Origin: Diadema setosum
Lineage: Eukaryota > Echinodermata > Echinoidea > Diadematoida > Diadematidae
Length of the DNA: 64,000 bases
Assembly: GCF_964275005.1 (NCBI RefSeq)
Contig: NC_092688.1
Location: 26,452,934 to 26,516,933 of the forward strand
Direction of reading: 5' to 3'
A program made the translations under genes and the position numbers. Below, piece after piece: positions 22,026 to 36,000 of the stretch. The notes beneath the pieces were generated by a model. That model made no database searches. It was not told the DNA's origin and was given only the letters and a program-made list of their open reading frames with translations. Each line of letters begins with the position of its first letter. Position 1 is the stretch's first letter.

Positions 22026-23102
22026 TTGTCACCGTCATTAACACACTGATTAACGGAAGGGTAATTTGATCGTTTCTGCAGAATAACTTCTGTAATCTTG
22101 AATTTGTAAAACGGCTTGACCAAGACTCATCAATATAACGGGGTTTGGGAACTGGGACAGTCGCTTCTTTTCCAGTGGACGCTGCGATCGACACCAGAAC
22201 AATACGATAGTATCTTGAGTTGATGAGCTATTATTGGGTTCGTGAAAGGGCGCGCATTGTAACGAGTAGTCACACTACAACGTTTGATAACATTAATTCT
22301 TCAAGGCTTGAAGGATTAATGTTATCACTGAGTGACAAAGAACATGGATGAAATTTGAAGGAAAAAGTCATTATCATGATTAAACATTTGAATTCTCAAA
22401 TATCTCTTTTACGTTTATTTATCACATTTTAAAACAAAGAGTCATAACGTGTTTAACACAGCGCCACGACATTTTGTTCGTCAGATGACAAATGGTCTTT
22501 CGAAGCAATTTTGACAACCAGTTTTCAAGACCATATACGTTTCTTTTTCAGCGATTTTAACGATTATAAAGCTGCCAATGCTTGTCAAGTTAAGCCTGAC
22601 AGCCGTAGTCGGGCCTACATTCCTTCTTTCTTTGTCATTTTACAGCTCCCCTTCTTTAAATCAACAACATTATGGCTATGTAGATATTTTACCATTCATA
22701 AATAACTTGATGCGAAAAAGTACTATTAGTAAATTAAAGATCATGCAATTTCGTGTCGAAGCTAAGAACGCTGGGCTTTTTATAACTTTCGAGATTGTGC
22801 TTGGAGATCGCTTGAGGAATTGAATGTTAACATTCTATTGATCAACTCATTGCTCAAAGGAAAGTGCAATCATCCATAGAAATGCGATTCAGCGGTGATG
22901 TCAGTTCCTTTTCTTTAGACCAATCTTCTTTTCTTTTCGTCACTCCCGCTCTAAAAGGATTTAACCGGGCTGACATAAAGTGATGGGCATATATTAATCT
23001 CCTCTTAATGGCTGTCTACAACTTGTAGAAACCTTTGTCTGAAGCACAGATATCGATTCCTGTGCTTAAAAGCCTAAATTTTATCTGACCGTTTAGACAC
23101 AG

Positions 23103-23207
23103 ATGTATACAGACGAAGTTAACAATAGGGTGGAACAGCGATCGCCAATAAGAATAGATCGGTCGCCTGAAAGACACAACGACCCTAGCGACGGCCCGGG
23201 AGCAAAG
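23103..23207 (+). CDS. Candidate upstream or alternative first exon of gene B
   Basis: 35 codons from ATG, rich in charged residues (NNRVEQRSPIRIDRSPERHN), after AG and ending AAG|GTTAGT in phase 0. The acceptor-like AATAG|GCC at 24020 would carry the frame in phase into the gene B start (AYQPVMVF). This is purely inferential: it could be a 5' UTR exon, an alternative N-terminus, or chance. Confidence 0.25.
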
Positions 23208-24034
23208 GTTAGTTTAATATACTCTCCTGCGTAGCTCTCCGCTTTCCCATGGCGCGCGACTTCCGAAGATACAGCAGCAACCTCGTATAGTTTTCTGTGT
23301 TTTGTCGATACTAACCAACATATCTGACCTGCTGCATGTGGAGACTTGGTGTATATATGACAACTAAAGGAATCCGTAGCATTTCATCCGGACGAGCATG
23401 AGACTGGCGAACTTCTTATTTTACGACGTGGACACACTAACAAGAAATCGTGTCGTCTGCCAGTTGTATCCAAACAGTGAGGTCGGAGTGAGCTTCGCGC
23501 ATTGGTGAAAAGTCGTCTGTACACGAACGGGGTAAACATTTGCAACTCTAGATGTTTGACATTTTCTTCCATTTCGGCCTCCTTAGACGCCATAAAACGG
23601 AGTTGTGCTTCCATGGGGACAATTTCCTCTGTTAACAGCAAAGATTGGAACCTGTAAAGTCTGTTGCACCTGGGTTATGTACATTTCGAAGACAATCATG
23701 AAGTGAGGAAGAGTAGAATAAAAGTTACTTATAGGAATACTTCTTTAGTGGGATCGAAACTGATGAAGCCGCTTTTACTGCTTTTACTGTTCGACATAGA
23801 CTGAAGGATCGGACTGCACTTTGTTGGTATCGTTGAACGGAGCGTCTGCTAACAAACTTACGAGTCCAGAGGAAAATGCATATACATTTTCAATCTGCTT
23901 TTGAGTATAGACTAACTGCTACATAGTCATTGAGACATCAGACATCAGACATCAGAGCTGTGCCTTGGATCATAGACCGTGTCCTATTCATTCTGTTCCT
24001 CTGGAAAAACGGAGAATAGGCCTATCAACCAGTC

Positions 24035-24062
24035 ATGGTATTCATTACAGTGAAATATGGAG
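24035..24062 (+). CDS. CXorf65: Gene B exon 1 (coding part)
   Basis: ATG to GGAG|GTAAGT, 28 coding bases, phase 1 exit. It encodes MVFITVKYG, the first beta strand of the family. Confidence 0.75.
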
Positions 24063-27000
24063 GTAAGTCAAGATCTCGACCAAGGTGCAAGCAGAGTATG
24101 TTGGATAGGGACTCACACGCATTTCGTGATTATGAAAAAATATATATTTTTTTTCTAACAGCCAAAGTTTGTTCTCGGCTATCACCCCTACCCCGCCCCC
24201 CCCCCCCCCCCCCCCATCATCATTTTCTGAAACATGTGATGTGCATAAAACACTCTCTGAGCCTTACTTAGGAGTACGTAAAATATTTTTGAAAAATACT
24301 TGGAAGTTATAAATGTATGAATAATTCAACGTAGACCGACAGCAAACACCTTATTTGGTTTGTTGCATTAGGTGTGTTGCATTAAGTGCAATGGGTATTT
24401 CGATCTGTTACAGACGATAATTAACCCCTTCCCATTTCGTAATTACGAAACAGTTACACGAAGTGCATATGTACACACTGTCACGTACAATGAAGATCTA
24501 TCAGACGTGGGATATTTGTTCAAATTATGTTCAACAAGGTAATTGACTGGGCCTTATCGAAGTATGTACTTAGCCCCTTATTTGCATTGCGTAGTTATTT
24601 GCGCGACTTCCTTGCTCCACGTAAGGGGCTGAGTGAGTGCATGTAGAGTAATCATCATTCGGTGTTATCGCTGTAATCATATTAGTCATTACATTCTCAT
24701 CTCTATTGTTTGCATCATTCAAATCCTTATGTTATAATGAATCATTTTATGTCTTCCATGTGACGTATAGGTCTTATCTACATTGTATTTAAAGGCTCGA
24801 CACTGGTACATAATTGACAGCACTAATCAAATAAATAGTATATATAGGTGATACATTTTCGGAGCTTGTTTCCGATGAAGAGTGACTCTGTCTTTTGAAC
24901 GTGTATAATTTTGCTGATCTGATTCGATAGTAAGTAAACAGATTCCCAGCACAGCAAGAACAAATTATGTATAGTGTGGTCAATGAATACATTGACCACA
25001 TCACTTTTGATGTGTGAAGCTTGTAGTTGGTTCTCCCTCTCAATATCAACCATTTTTAGGACGATATCTGCATGGAATAAGAATAAAAAGGGACAAAGCT
25101 AAATAGTTCAAATTTCAAATGCTTTTGGCTCTAATATCTAATGATAATAGCGTATATATATATATATATATATATATTGTTTTCATTCTTTAGAGAGAAG
25201 TGTCTTTCGGTTTGAAGGTCTACAAAAAGGGGTATACGATTTGACTTTGACCATGAACGGGACACTTATCTATACGTCAGTCACAGTTGCTGAGGCTATA
25301 AGCTCTGTGCCCATATCTGAATGATTATGAACCCATACGAATAGCGCCCACGACATTTTGCACGTTGAGAATGGGGATTTACAACTTTGAGCACAGGTTA
25401 AACACTTCACGTGCTGGACAATTGCTGAAAGTATTACAGTAAACAACTTCAGACATAGGGATTGCTGTGTCAATAAAGGTAATATCATGGTTAATGCACG
25501 ACATGTGTATTAACTGAATTCCACTGCACTGTGGGCCAGAAAAGGGAGGAGAAGATGCACAGTCGCCTATGTAGCCTATATTATGTACACTCAGTATTCA
25601 AAGCTCACTTCTTTCAGCATAGCATGCACTATCATTGATTGACAATACAGTACACTACCGGCGTTGAAGAGTTCCTTTGACACTGATTCTATCGATCAGG
25701 TAAAGCCGTGGTTAAGACACGTCCCCTTTTATCGCCGCAACATTTGGATGGGATCGATGCAGATCGAATACCTGCTTGTCCGACATAACACGTGACACGG
25801 TTAAGAAGGCAGTGCAAACAAAATGCGTAAATAATACCAGTTGTGTGAAGATAGACCTATACATTGTGGTTATAACGGAGATACAGTGTAGATATAATAT
25901 AGACCGACACTTAATAGAGAAATATACAAAATTACTCCTACGAGAATAGCCAATTTCGAAATCCTGCAATGTTACTATTTATTCTGAATTTTAGCTATGT
26001 ACTTATAACTCCAATCACATCTCTCATATGATGCGAGTATGCAGTCCCTTTATTTTTTTTTTCACCGGATGATTCTTTCTTTAATTTTTCTGGTTGTTTC
26101 TTTTACTTCTGTCTATCACTGCATTAAATATTGTTATTGATTACGACACCCCTCCTAAAAAAGAATCCCTAGTATAGGAGAATATTCCCGATAAGTACCG
26201 CATTTCTCATAGATTCTATCTCCTATTCCGCATCCTGTCTCAGTCTCTCCCTGTGTTCCACTGAATGCCAAGACAATGGAATCTTATCGCGGCTTTATTT
26301 CTGTTATGCACACTAGCATTGTATTATGTCCCTATCTCTCTATTGTGCTCATATTATTGTGCTAATATCATCATAATTCTAACTTTCAACGCGATGAATG
26401 AACAACTGAACATATTTAGAGATTTCTACTAATGCTTGTATAATAAGCATAGTTATATAATTACTCATAGAAACTTACAGGTGATTCCGATTATGATAGG
26501 GAACAGAAAAAAAAACGATTCTGAAATTGATGTTGATATACATCTGGAAGAAATAGAAGGAGGAGGGAGAATAGATGATGGAGAATGAGAATATTGAAAA
26601 TACGTTGAATGTAGTCAAGCAATACTATTCTTTTTTATCTTTGTCGTCACTGCATAGATAGATAAGGAAAAGTAAAAACCAGTTGGTTAGCGTGGTGTTT
26701 GCAAGTACAGGTGACCTTAAAGGGACTGTACAGTACTGGTTGAGGTGGGGATTCATGTTTTGAACATTCCTAAGTGAGATAATGAGAAACCTCTTATGAT
26801 ATGAATGAGCATGTAATTTTAGGGATTCAACGTTTATTTGATGACAATTGGTTTTCAAATGGCTGAGATATCCAAAAAAGTGATAATAACAAAATGCGAC
26901 AAGCCACGCCTTTTATTAGGATCTCTTTGTTTTACCTTGTTTTTGGATATCTCAGCCATTTCAAAACCGATTTTCATCAAACAAACTTTTGATACCCCTT

Positions 27001-30000
27001 AGAATTGCATGCTCTTTGACATCTCATAGAGTGGTTTCTGAATATCTCGCAAAACGTTAAAAGCTAAATCCTCACCTCGACCAGACCTGTACACACCCTT
27101 TAAGGTCACGAAATTGACTTAGCTGTATTTCACAAGGAATTGAAGTTGATCTTAAAGGGAAGATAAACCCCAAGAGCAATGTGGATTGAGTGAAAGCAGC
27201 AACATTAGTAGAACACATCAGTGAAAGTTTGAAGAAAATCGGACAATTGATGCAAAAGTTATGAATTTTTTAAGTTTTGGTGTTGAAACCGCTGGATGAG
27301 GAGACTACTAGAGGTTATGACGTATGAGTGGACAACAATACCAAGAAAATATAAAGAAAATTCTACAAAAATCCATTTTTCATGAAAATTACAAATTCCA
27401 TCAACTTGATATTGACATATGTTAAGGGTAGCATTTATTCCCCCTGCTTTCTGAAAGAGGTTGGTCCATTGCTCTTTCATGATTCTAGAAAAGTGAATTT
27501 TTGTTGAATTTCCTTTATATTTTCTTTGTATTGTTGTCCACTCATACGTCATATCCTCTAGTAGTCTCCTCATCCAGCGGTTCCAACACCAAAACTTTAA
27601 AAATTCATAACTTTTGCATCGATTGTCCGATTTTCCTCAAACTTTCACTGATGTGTTCTACTAATGTTGCTGCTTTCACTCAATCCACATTGCTCTTGGG
27701 GTTTATCTTCCCTTTAAAAGTTATAGAAGATCAACTTAAAATTATGTAATGACATTAGTTTCCCTGTTCAGATATACTTAATGTTTTCAAAATCCACTTC
27801 AAAAATCATCTCGTCCTTTAATCTATTTTATATACATAATTTAATGGCTGCATGAAAAAGTCTCCACACTTTTGACGTACGTTTGGATGTTTGAATATCG
27901 TTGAAGACACACGCAGCATTAATACCACAGAAATCTTACGTTGATCTTAACTTTTCAAATCGACTTGAATTCTTTGTGAACCTTGCAACCAAAAGGGATT
28001 CTCCTCATGTCCTTACCCAATGACGTATTTCTATTCCCTTGAGAGGGACGTCTTACTCCAAATTGCCAATGAAAGAACATTGTTATTATAGACTAGCTCA
28101 CGGGTAGCTCGTGTTTGACGCGAAGTCTGAAACAAACAGCTGTGCCTTTACGTGCAAGAATAGCAACAATAGTTATTCGATAGTCTTTTCTGCTGGAAAC
28201 AAAAACCAAATCAATATCCTTTGTTTTGTCGATTTCACGATGATTGCATTCTCTTCGATATTCTCCAGGACGATGGTATTGATCCCTCTTTTGTTCTTTG
28301 AATAGGGCGCATTTTTTTATACATTTTTTTTTACGTAAATCAAGTCTCATGTAGATCACTCTGTGCGATAAATCGGCCATACAATAGCTAGTGTTTTCGA
28401 ATTAATGGTATCCTTGGTCCAAAGTCTAATATTCAGCCATTCTTAGCCACCCTGTTACACTTTTGGGAATAACTGTTAGACTTAATTCACATGACCTCAA
28501 CTTTAGTTGTTGAAAGGTGGAGCTCTTTTTAGAGTTAAGAAGTCCTCTGTAACCAGTATGTAACAGGATGCGAGAGATAGGCAAGAATTTTATCCTCTAA
28601 TTCTCACGCAAAACTCAGCCCAATCAACAAAGTTCGAGGTGAAAAGGGAAGGTTCTGGTGACACATGTTCACTTCTCATAACACAAGGCCACTCAGCAGT
28701 ATAGTGTAAAGTTTGACGAGAGATATTCTATAATCTCATTTTCAACCTTCAGGTATAAAAGCGTAAGTTGAGATGGTTTGGAAAATGATGCCATTGACCT
28801 CTAAACTCGCAATCAGAAATCATCAAAACTTGGGACAGTCGAGAAATGCACACATTATAGAACGCCACGATCGTGACAAACTTCAACAACTCACTTAAGC
28901 AGTCTATACACAGAGGTGTGTTGTTGCCTCTTGCAAACAGAAGGAACGTGCCTTGTTATTCAGCAGTACAGAGTCAAATACAGCATTTTGTTTGATGAAA
29001 CAATGTAAGAAACAATGGTTTATTATATTGAAGAAACTCTATAGAAGTCTTCTTGTGATCAGGTCGAAAAGTGCGTCTCACATTGTTAGGCCCAATTTGA
29101 ATGAGTCCATCTCCCCTCCTCTTCGTCGTATATTATTCATCGAATATATTTCTGGATGTGGAAATCAGGGACTACACGGTTATAAAGCTTCTAGTTTGGA
29201 ACTTGTTTGTAGACAAACATATAACCTGATTGACACATTGCAGAACATGTAGAAGGTCATTATATTTCACTTCAAGATAATTGAAATAGATCTTGAGAAT
29301 GAAACGGAGATAAAGAGACAAACCAAAATTGACAGGGAAATTTGGCACACGGCAAGTTAAAAGGTCCCCCTCAAATTTCTTCAAAAACTTCTGATTCAGA
29401 ATAAGTCAGACCCTGGCCTTATACTTATGAAGTTTCGATGTCATTTCTCCTTTTGAAGAGAGTATTAGAACACACCATTTACTCACATTAAACTACTCGA
29501 CAACCACGTTGTATACCACAAAATCGCTTTGAGACAGAAAACGTAATCGTTGAGATATTGACGATTGCAAGTGGTAACAAAGTTTTTGTGGTAACTTTCT
29601 GGACGTGCAGGGTCTGTTCATGTAATAATATTGAATAGGGCCTACTACAAAAAATGTTGAAGGTGAATGCTATGCGACGTCATATTGCAGTGTGTGATAT
29701 ACCGTAATGTTGGTTACAGCTCGTTATTCCGAAGGTTCGTTATTCCGAAGGCTCTTCAGTCCGAAGATTCGTTATTCCGAAGGTTCGTTTTTCCGAATTT
29801 CATTTTCGGATTAACAAATCTTCGGAATAACGAACCTTCGGAATAACGGCACAAATGTTCGGATTAACGAACCCTTTTTCATTTTCGGATTGACGAACCT
29901 CTATAGGTATAGGGAATTTGTGTGTTTCGGATTAACGAACCTTCGGAATAACAAACCTTCGGAATATCGAACCTTCGGAATAACGAACAGCACCCGTAAT

Positions 30001-33000
30001 GTTCATACAATATCAAGGCGCACTCAAAATTCTTGTGCTGGTCGACTGGGTTTTTACCTTGAAATGACATAAAAGTGTGTGTGGTATTATAAAGAACATT
30101 GTCGAACAACAGTATAACCTCTCATGGTGTTTCTTTCTTGTGTGTTTTTCTATCCACAGACAACCAACAGCGGTTATTCAACCCTTTCTGTACCAGCCGA
30201 AACTTGCTGGAATGCATACGAAGGCAGTGTCATATGACAGAAGATAAAGGTATTTGGAAATAGAATTGGAAAGAAAAATCTTTGACCTCTGTTTGGCAAC
30301 CAAAAGAACATAAAGTATAAAAGATGAGAGAAAAGAAAGATAAGGAATATGAACATAGACTCAGAACGCATATACACACAAGCCATAAATAACAATATTG
30401 TGAATGTCATATATACACATACATATTACGTAAATATATTACAAATAAATATATACATGTACATATTATAAGTATAAAGTGCATTTATACATACATGATA
30501 AACGTTTGTTCGATAGTATGGTCCGGCAGTTCTTCAACTGCTTTTATTGTAAACAAGAATAGGTGTTGTTAGGTTGATGTTTCTACGAGCTAGGGCATTT
30601 CCACTTTCCCACTTTTTGAAGCTTCGTTATCCAAGATAGATTTTTATATTCCTGCCCAGGATAAAATGTCACGTTTTACATTGGCTTGAATCATATGAAT
30701 GCCTTTCTGAATTTAGTCTCTTCCACACATTGTGATGAACGTTGCCAACGATCGAGAATACACTGTAAGGTCAGTGACGCTGGATTTGGAGAAAGTTTTG
30801 CATTCTGGTCGATGATTGTTTGGCGATTGTTACACGCTACGCTGATTTCGTTAAAATCGAGAACAGAGAATGCTTCGCTCTAGCGGACGAAATAATCTCG
30901 AGCCTGATACAAAAACCTTTTCAGCAGGCGAACGTCAAGCTAATCAAAACGTTATCCTGAATCAATGCCGTGAGAGACAGATAAGCAGCTGCGCGAAAAA
31001 TTCGGTTCGATCCTGTTTCCATGACAACCATGAATTGCTGAGTTTCTCATGACAGGAGTTTTCAGGTGTTCCTTTTTTTTTTTATATATATACCGTTTCT
31101 TTACTTGTTATTGATAATCAGATTTTGCAACTGTGAGAATTGACGCTTACAGGCGATGTAGCTATGCAGTATAGGCACGACGTCACCTTGTTCGGACATT
31201 GTTTTACTTGTGTAGATGGTCATCTCAACAATGACATCTCAATTTGCGACGCAGGTTGAAATCTCAACGGCACAATACAGTTATATGCTAACCTAATCAT
31301 TAATAATTAAAGTTTGTAAGGCCGGTCACTTTCCTATGGCATGTATGGGGAAGCGTTTGGCATGATTTATGGCTACGTTTCGTTAAGATAGATAGGCCTA
31401 TACGTACCTACTCGCATCGTCATATTCCTCTATCAGGTTTTGAGTTAGATACATTCAACAGGCTTTTTATGCCCATCTAATGCCTTCATTTCAGTTCACG
31501 TTATAACGAAATGTTATCAAGTCAGCTCAGGAAACATTGTCAATTTCTATAAAACTCTCTCCGCTTTATCACGCACGTGTGTAAAGATTGCAGACATATG
31601 CCCGTGGGGAAACATTGGCGTATACATCGAATGAAAGATTTATTGAATGATAAGTCAGCACAACTAGTGACGTCACAAATGAAAGGCTTCTGACGCAACA
31701 GAGGAAAGGCGAGCGATTGAAATGGTAGCAGCAGTCAGTTAAATATTCAGCAGGTACATTCAGCGCGTTCAGGATGCATAATTTTCTTTCATTCCAGCGA
31801 GGAACCCTATAGTGTGCCACAGGTGATTCGAGCATTCTTTTGACCACGGCGAACGATGCAAGCGGAAAAAAAAAAAAAAAAAAAATCTTGACTCCCGCAG
31901 AACAGAACCGCCGGCTTTTTCCAGGTCTCTGTAATTCATATCTTTTCTATCGAAGTGCGGAATAAATCATTCACGACTGTCAAATGGCAAACTTTTCAAA
32001 TATGATCGTTCATCATGATCCAGCAAGTAAATTAATATTCACGCTTATCTAAGTATATGGATACACTTCTATGTCTGTTGCAAAATTAAACGAGAATGCA
32101 TACAAATTTATATATTGTATTTTTTTTTATCTATCCAGTCGTCAAAATAAGATTACTATAATGAAGGCTATTCAACAAATATGTTGACATCCCCTGTACG
32201 ATGATAACTTACGATAATGATAAATCATGTAATTTTGTCATTACCGATAGTTACATGTTCAAGAGTTACTACTTCTCATAATCATGATAGAAATAGCGGC
32301 AGAATGGATAGCGGTGTAATATATATCATATTACCGCCAGACACTATGAGATTGGCAGTTGTTTAACATCTTTTTTTTTTTAAATCTCGACTCTGATCTT
32401 CAGTGCTATTGTAGGTACATGTATATTGCCGTGTTATAGGGAACATGTCAAACCCTTTACAAAGTCTGTCGGGTTGCCAGAATCTTGAATGGAACCAGTC
32501 GAGCCATATATATCATACAGAGTCTGTCGGGATTTTAAAACTTCGGAGGAAACTGTCAAACCCTTTACAAAGTCTGTCGGGCTTTTTGAATCTCGTAGGG
32601 AACCAGTCAAGCCATTTACCGTGTTTACAAAGTTTGTCGGGATTAGAATAATTAGGAGGGAACCTGTAAATTCCATTACAAAATCTGTCGGGATTTCAAA
32701 ATCCCGGAGGGAACAAATAAAGCTCTATGTACAAAGTCTGTCGAAGGGAATCAGTCAATCCTTTATCTGTGTTTACAAAGCTTGTCGGGATTAGAATAAT
32801 TAGGAGGGAACCTGTAAATTCCATTACAAAATCTGTCTGGATTTCAGAATCCCGGCGGGGAACAAGTCAAACCCATTACAAAGTCTGTCGAAGTTTCAAA
32901 TCTTGGAAGAAACTAGTCGAGATCTATGTACAAAGTTTGTCGGGATTTCAGAATCTCGGAGTGGACCAGCTAAGCTATATGATGTATACGAAGTCTGTCG

Positions 33001-36000
33001 AAGGGAATCAGTAAAGTCCTTTACAAAGTCTTTGGGATTTCAGAAACTCGGAGGGGGAACAAGTCAAACCCGATACAAAGTCTGTCGAAGTTTCAAAATC
33101 TTAAAGGGAACCAGTCGAGCTCTATGTACAAACTTAAGTGTCGGAATCTTTCAGAATCAAGCTCTATGTACAAAGTCTGTCGGGATTTTAGAATCTCGGA
33201 AGGAATCAGTGAAATCCTTTACAAAGTCTGTCGAGATTTCAGAATCTCGGAGGGGCAGCAAGACTAGTCCAACCATTACAAAGTCTGTCGAGATTTGAAA
33301 ATCTTGGAGGGAACCAGTCAAGCCCCATGTACAGATTTCAGAATCTCTATGTCCTATGTCGAAAACAACGGAAGTAAATAATTCGTGTTTAGCATAATTA
33401 TAGGCCTATACATATCGCTATATATTTATGTGACCTTCTGAAACACGATATTGAACTGAAGTGAAGGAAGGCTATGAAAATGTTGATTTCCATTGTCAGA
33501 GTAAAGTGATTGTGAGCTTGCTATACCCTTCAGAGAGACTGGTTTACTGCACTCACAGCTTTTATTTCGTAGCTCCACCTCGCTTCTTCAGGAGAATACT
33601 GGTGCAGGTGATTCGAGATTGATTATTTCGCATGCCATGCACGCAATGTTTTCTGTATATTAGCAGTATATCGATCCTTGGGAGTTAATTATTAAAAACG
33701 AACCCTATGGAAATGACTTGTGTTTACTCCCGTGTAGAAAACAAATCTGGGCCCTGCTGCTTTAAAGCTGAGATCAACCGTAAGTGAAAATACCAAACGT
33801 AAGTCTCTGAATACTCACTTATGACTGACTGATACATGACTTATTCTTGATTTAAACTTTTATGCAACAGGAGCCTGGACACTTGCTGACTGTATAGGAG
33901 ATTGGATTTACCCTGTGCGTTTGAATTTTATTTGCGGACATGACGTCATGAATATATAAATCCTCAAATATTTGTGTGTGTTCACTATTAAGTAACTTGT
34001 ATAGTAAAAGCAATGTGCTGACGTAAGCCACTTTTATTCACCGTGTTTTTCATTTCTGAACCAGTCACCTTGGATTTGTCGGATGGTGCTGGGAACGTGA
34101 AGAACTTACATTCGGCGGACAACCAGCAATCCTACGCCAACAGCTTCCTACAGGGGCGTGAGACGTACTGGCTTATCAAGGTCGAAAGTAAGCGGCTACC
34201 ATGGCAATAAACTTTCAGCCAATCACGACACTGAACATAGATTAAATAGTCGGAAGCGTTATAACTTAACGCTACGGATAATTGGATGGTCAATTAAAGG
34301 AACTATCAGTTCATTGATAATGACATGTTCGTTCTTATAACAGGTGAAGTATACTATTTGTTTAAGATTTGTACTCTACGAAGTCCATTAATGCACTCCA
34401 GTGATTCAAGCTGACATTGCAACTATTGATCTCTTTGTTTTAAGGCTTTGGATGTTGATCTAACCAGATCTAAAAGGTTTATCCCCCCAAATGAAAGTGT
34501 AACCAAATATGATGTTCATCTCTTTTACCTCTACAGGAAAAAAATGCACTGAGTAATCAAATATTACTAATCTATAATTATGTTAGCAACAACATCCCGT
34601 TTTAGATATATAAAAGAGAGCAAAACAAAGGGTAGACAATAATGATTCTTGTATGACTGCAGCCGTGCATTCAGTGCCCATAATAAAAAAAAGAAGAATA
34701 CAAGAAACCAGAGAACACTGCTCATGATGAATGCCTAGCATTTTGATGTGAACTTCACTCAAAATAACCGATTATAAAATATTCATATTCATAGGCCCTT
34801 TAACCTGTGGACATCACTCGCTTATCTCATCATTGTTTTATTTCAGAGGGAGCCACGGACCGTGACCCAACGAAATATTCTCTACTGATTGATAACCCCG
34901 AAGAAACGTGCCCAGAGCTACTCAGTAAGTCATGAAAAGATCCTGTGAATACAATGAATAACACAAGTGCATATATTTTTATATGTTTAAGACGGTCCTG
35001 AAAACGTATTTATTATTAAAAAAAAAACATTTTGAATGAGTTATGTTTGCATTTGACAGTATCTTACTGTCCTATTTTTTTCTCTTTAAAGCGCAGAGAG
35101 ATGCAAACATAATTGCAGTGATGTGCTTTATGAAGTATCGTATCGTTATTAAAATGGAAAAAATATGGGGAAAAGTGATAATTATTAAAATATCGAAATA
35201 TAGGAAGAGTATAGTAATGTAATAGATATATCAACGGTAGGGGAAAAAAGAAAAGGAAGAAGAAAAATAAAGAAGGTGATACATTAAGAGAATGAGAGAG
35301 TGTTAAGATTTTAGCAATATATGGGATTCTGTAATGCGGTATCATCAGGAACTAATAGGGAGCTTTAGATTTTAGACGCGCGGACGTTCAAAGGGGAAAA
35401 AAACATGGTCTGAGCGTGAGCAGTAGCACACGTCAAGCTACTGCGCACGCTCAGACCATGTTTTTTGCCCTTTGAACGTCCGCGCGTCTAAAATTTAAAG
35501 CTCCCTAATGATAGAAGAAGATAACGTAAAAAACAAACGGCATATAGGACATAGTGTACGTTATGGAAGGGCGATACTAGGCTGTATACCAGTCGTATGC
35601 ACTATAAAACTAATAACGTCTTTCTTCTCCCTATACCCTCAAATCCTTTCTCTTCCCTCCATGTTCACCTCTTCGTCTCCTTCATCGTCAGCTAAACATT
35701 TCACCCTCATAGTCTTCCGCACAATTTTTTCTTCACCTTCTTCATTCTCCCTATAATCTTCCTTTCCTGATGATTAAATCTCCTCTCATTCCTTCTCCTA
35801 CAATTGCTATCAAATAGATTTGTAGACGGAAATTCCCATGCTATACCCTCCAAAATTCCCATCATTGCCGTCATTGTATTGACTGCCACGATGTAATCTG
35901 CCCATTATTAGTTTTCGCCTTTCATTTTCATTCCTTATCAGATCGCCTTCAGGATCTATCGCGCCCTCAAGCGGTACTAAAGGGCAAAGACTCGTGGGTC

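Larger units (their letters stand above)
12034..23102. other. Intergenic region between genes A and B
   Basis: About 11 kb without a supported gene. It holds hairpins at 12642-12749, 16062-16762 and 17064-17213, a TTAAAGG element, a retrotransposon tail, several microsatellites and one element with degenerate CCCTAA motifs. The longer open frames here are low-complexity or lie in repeats. Confidence 0.55.

Noticed and set aside
23384..23641. 85-codon minus-strand frame with coiled-coil-like EAEMEENVKHLELQ
   Set aside because: No recognised family, no convincing splice sites, and it lies in the likely 5' region of gene B on the other strand.
28953..29252. 99-codon plus-strand open frame
   Set aside because: No recognisable domain or splice-site support inside gene B intron 1.
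30686..30883. Candidate exon LNLVSSTHCDERCQRSRIHC before GTCAGT
   Set aside because: Tested as exon 2 of gene B; the exon at 30160-30249 fits the family motif and phases far better.
32903..33298. 131-codon repeat protein
   Set aside because: Minisatellite frame. Unit lengths are not multiples of three throughout, and there are no splice or start signals.
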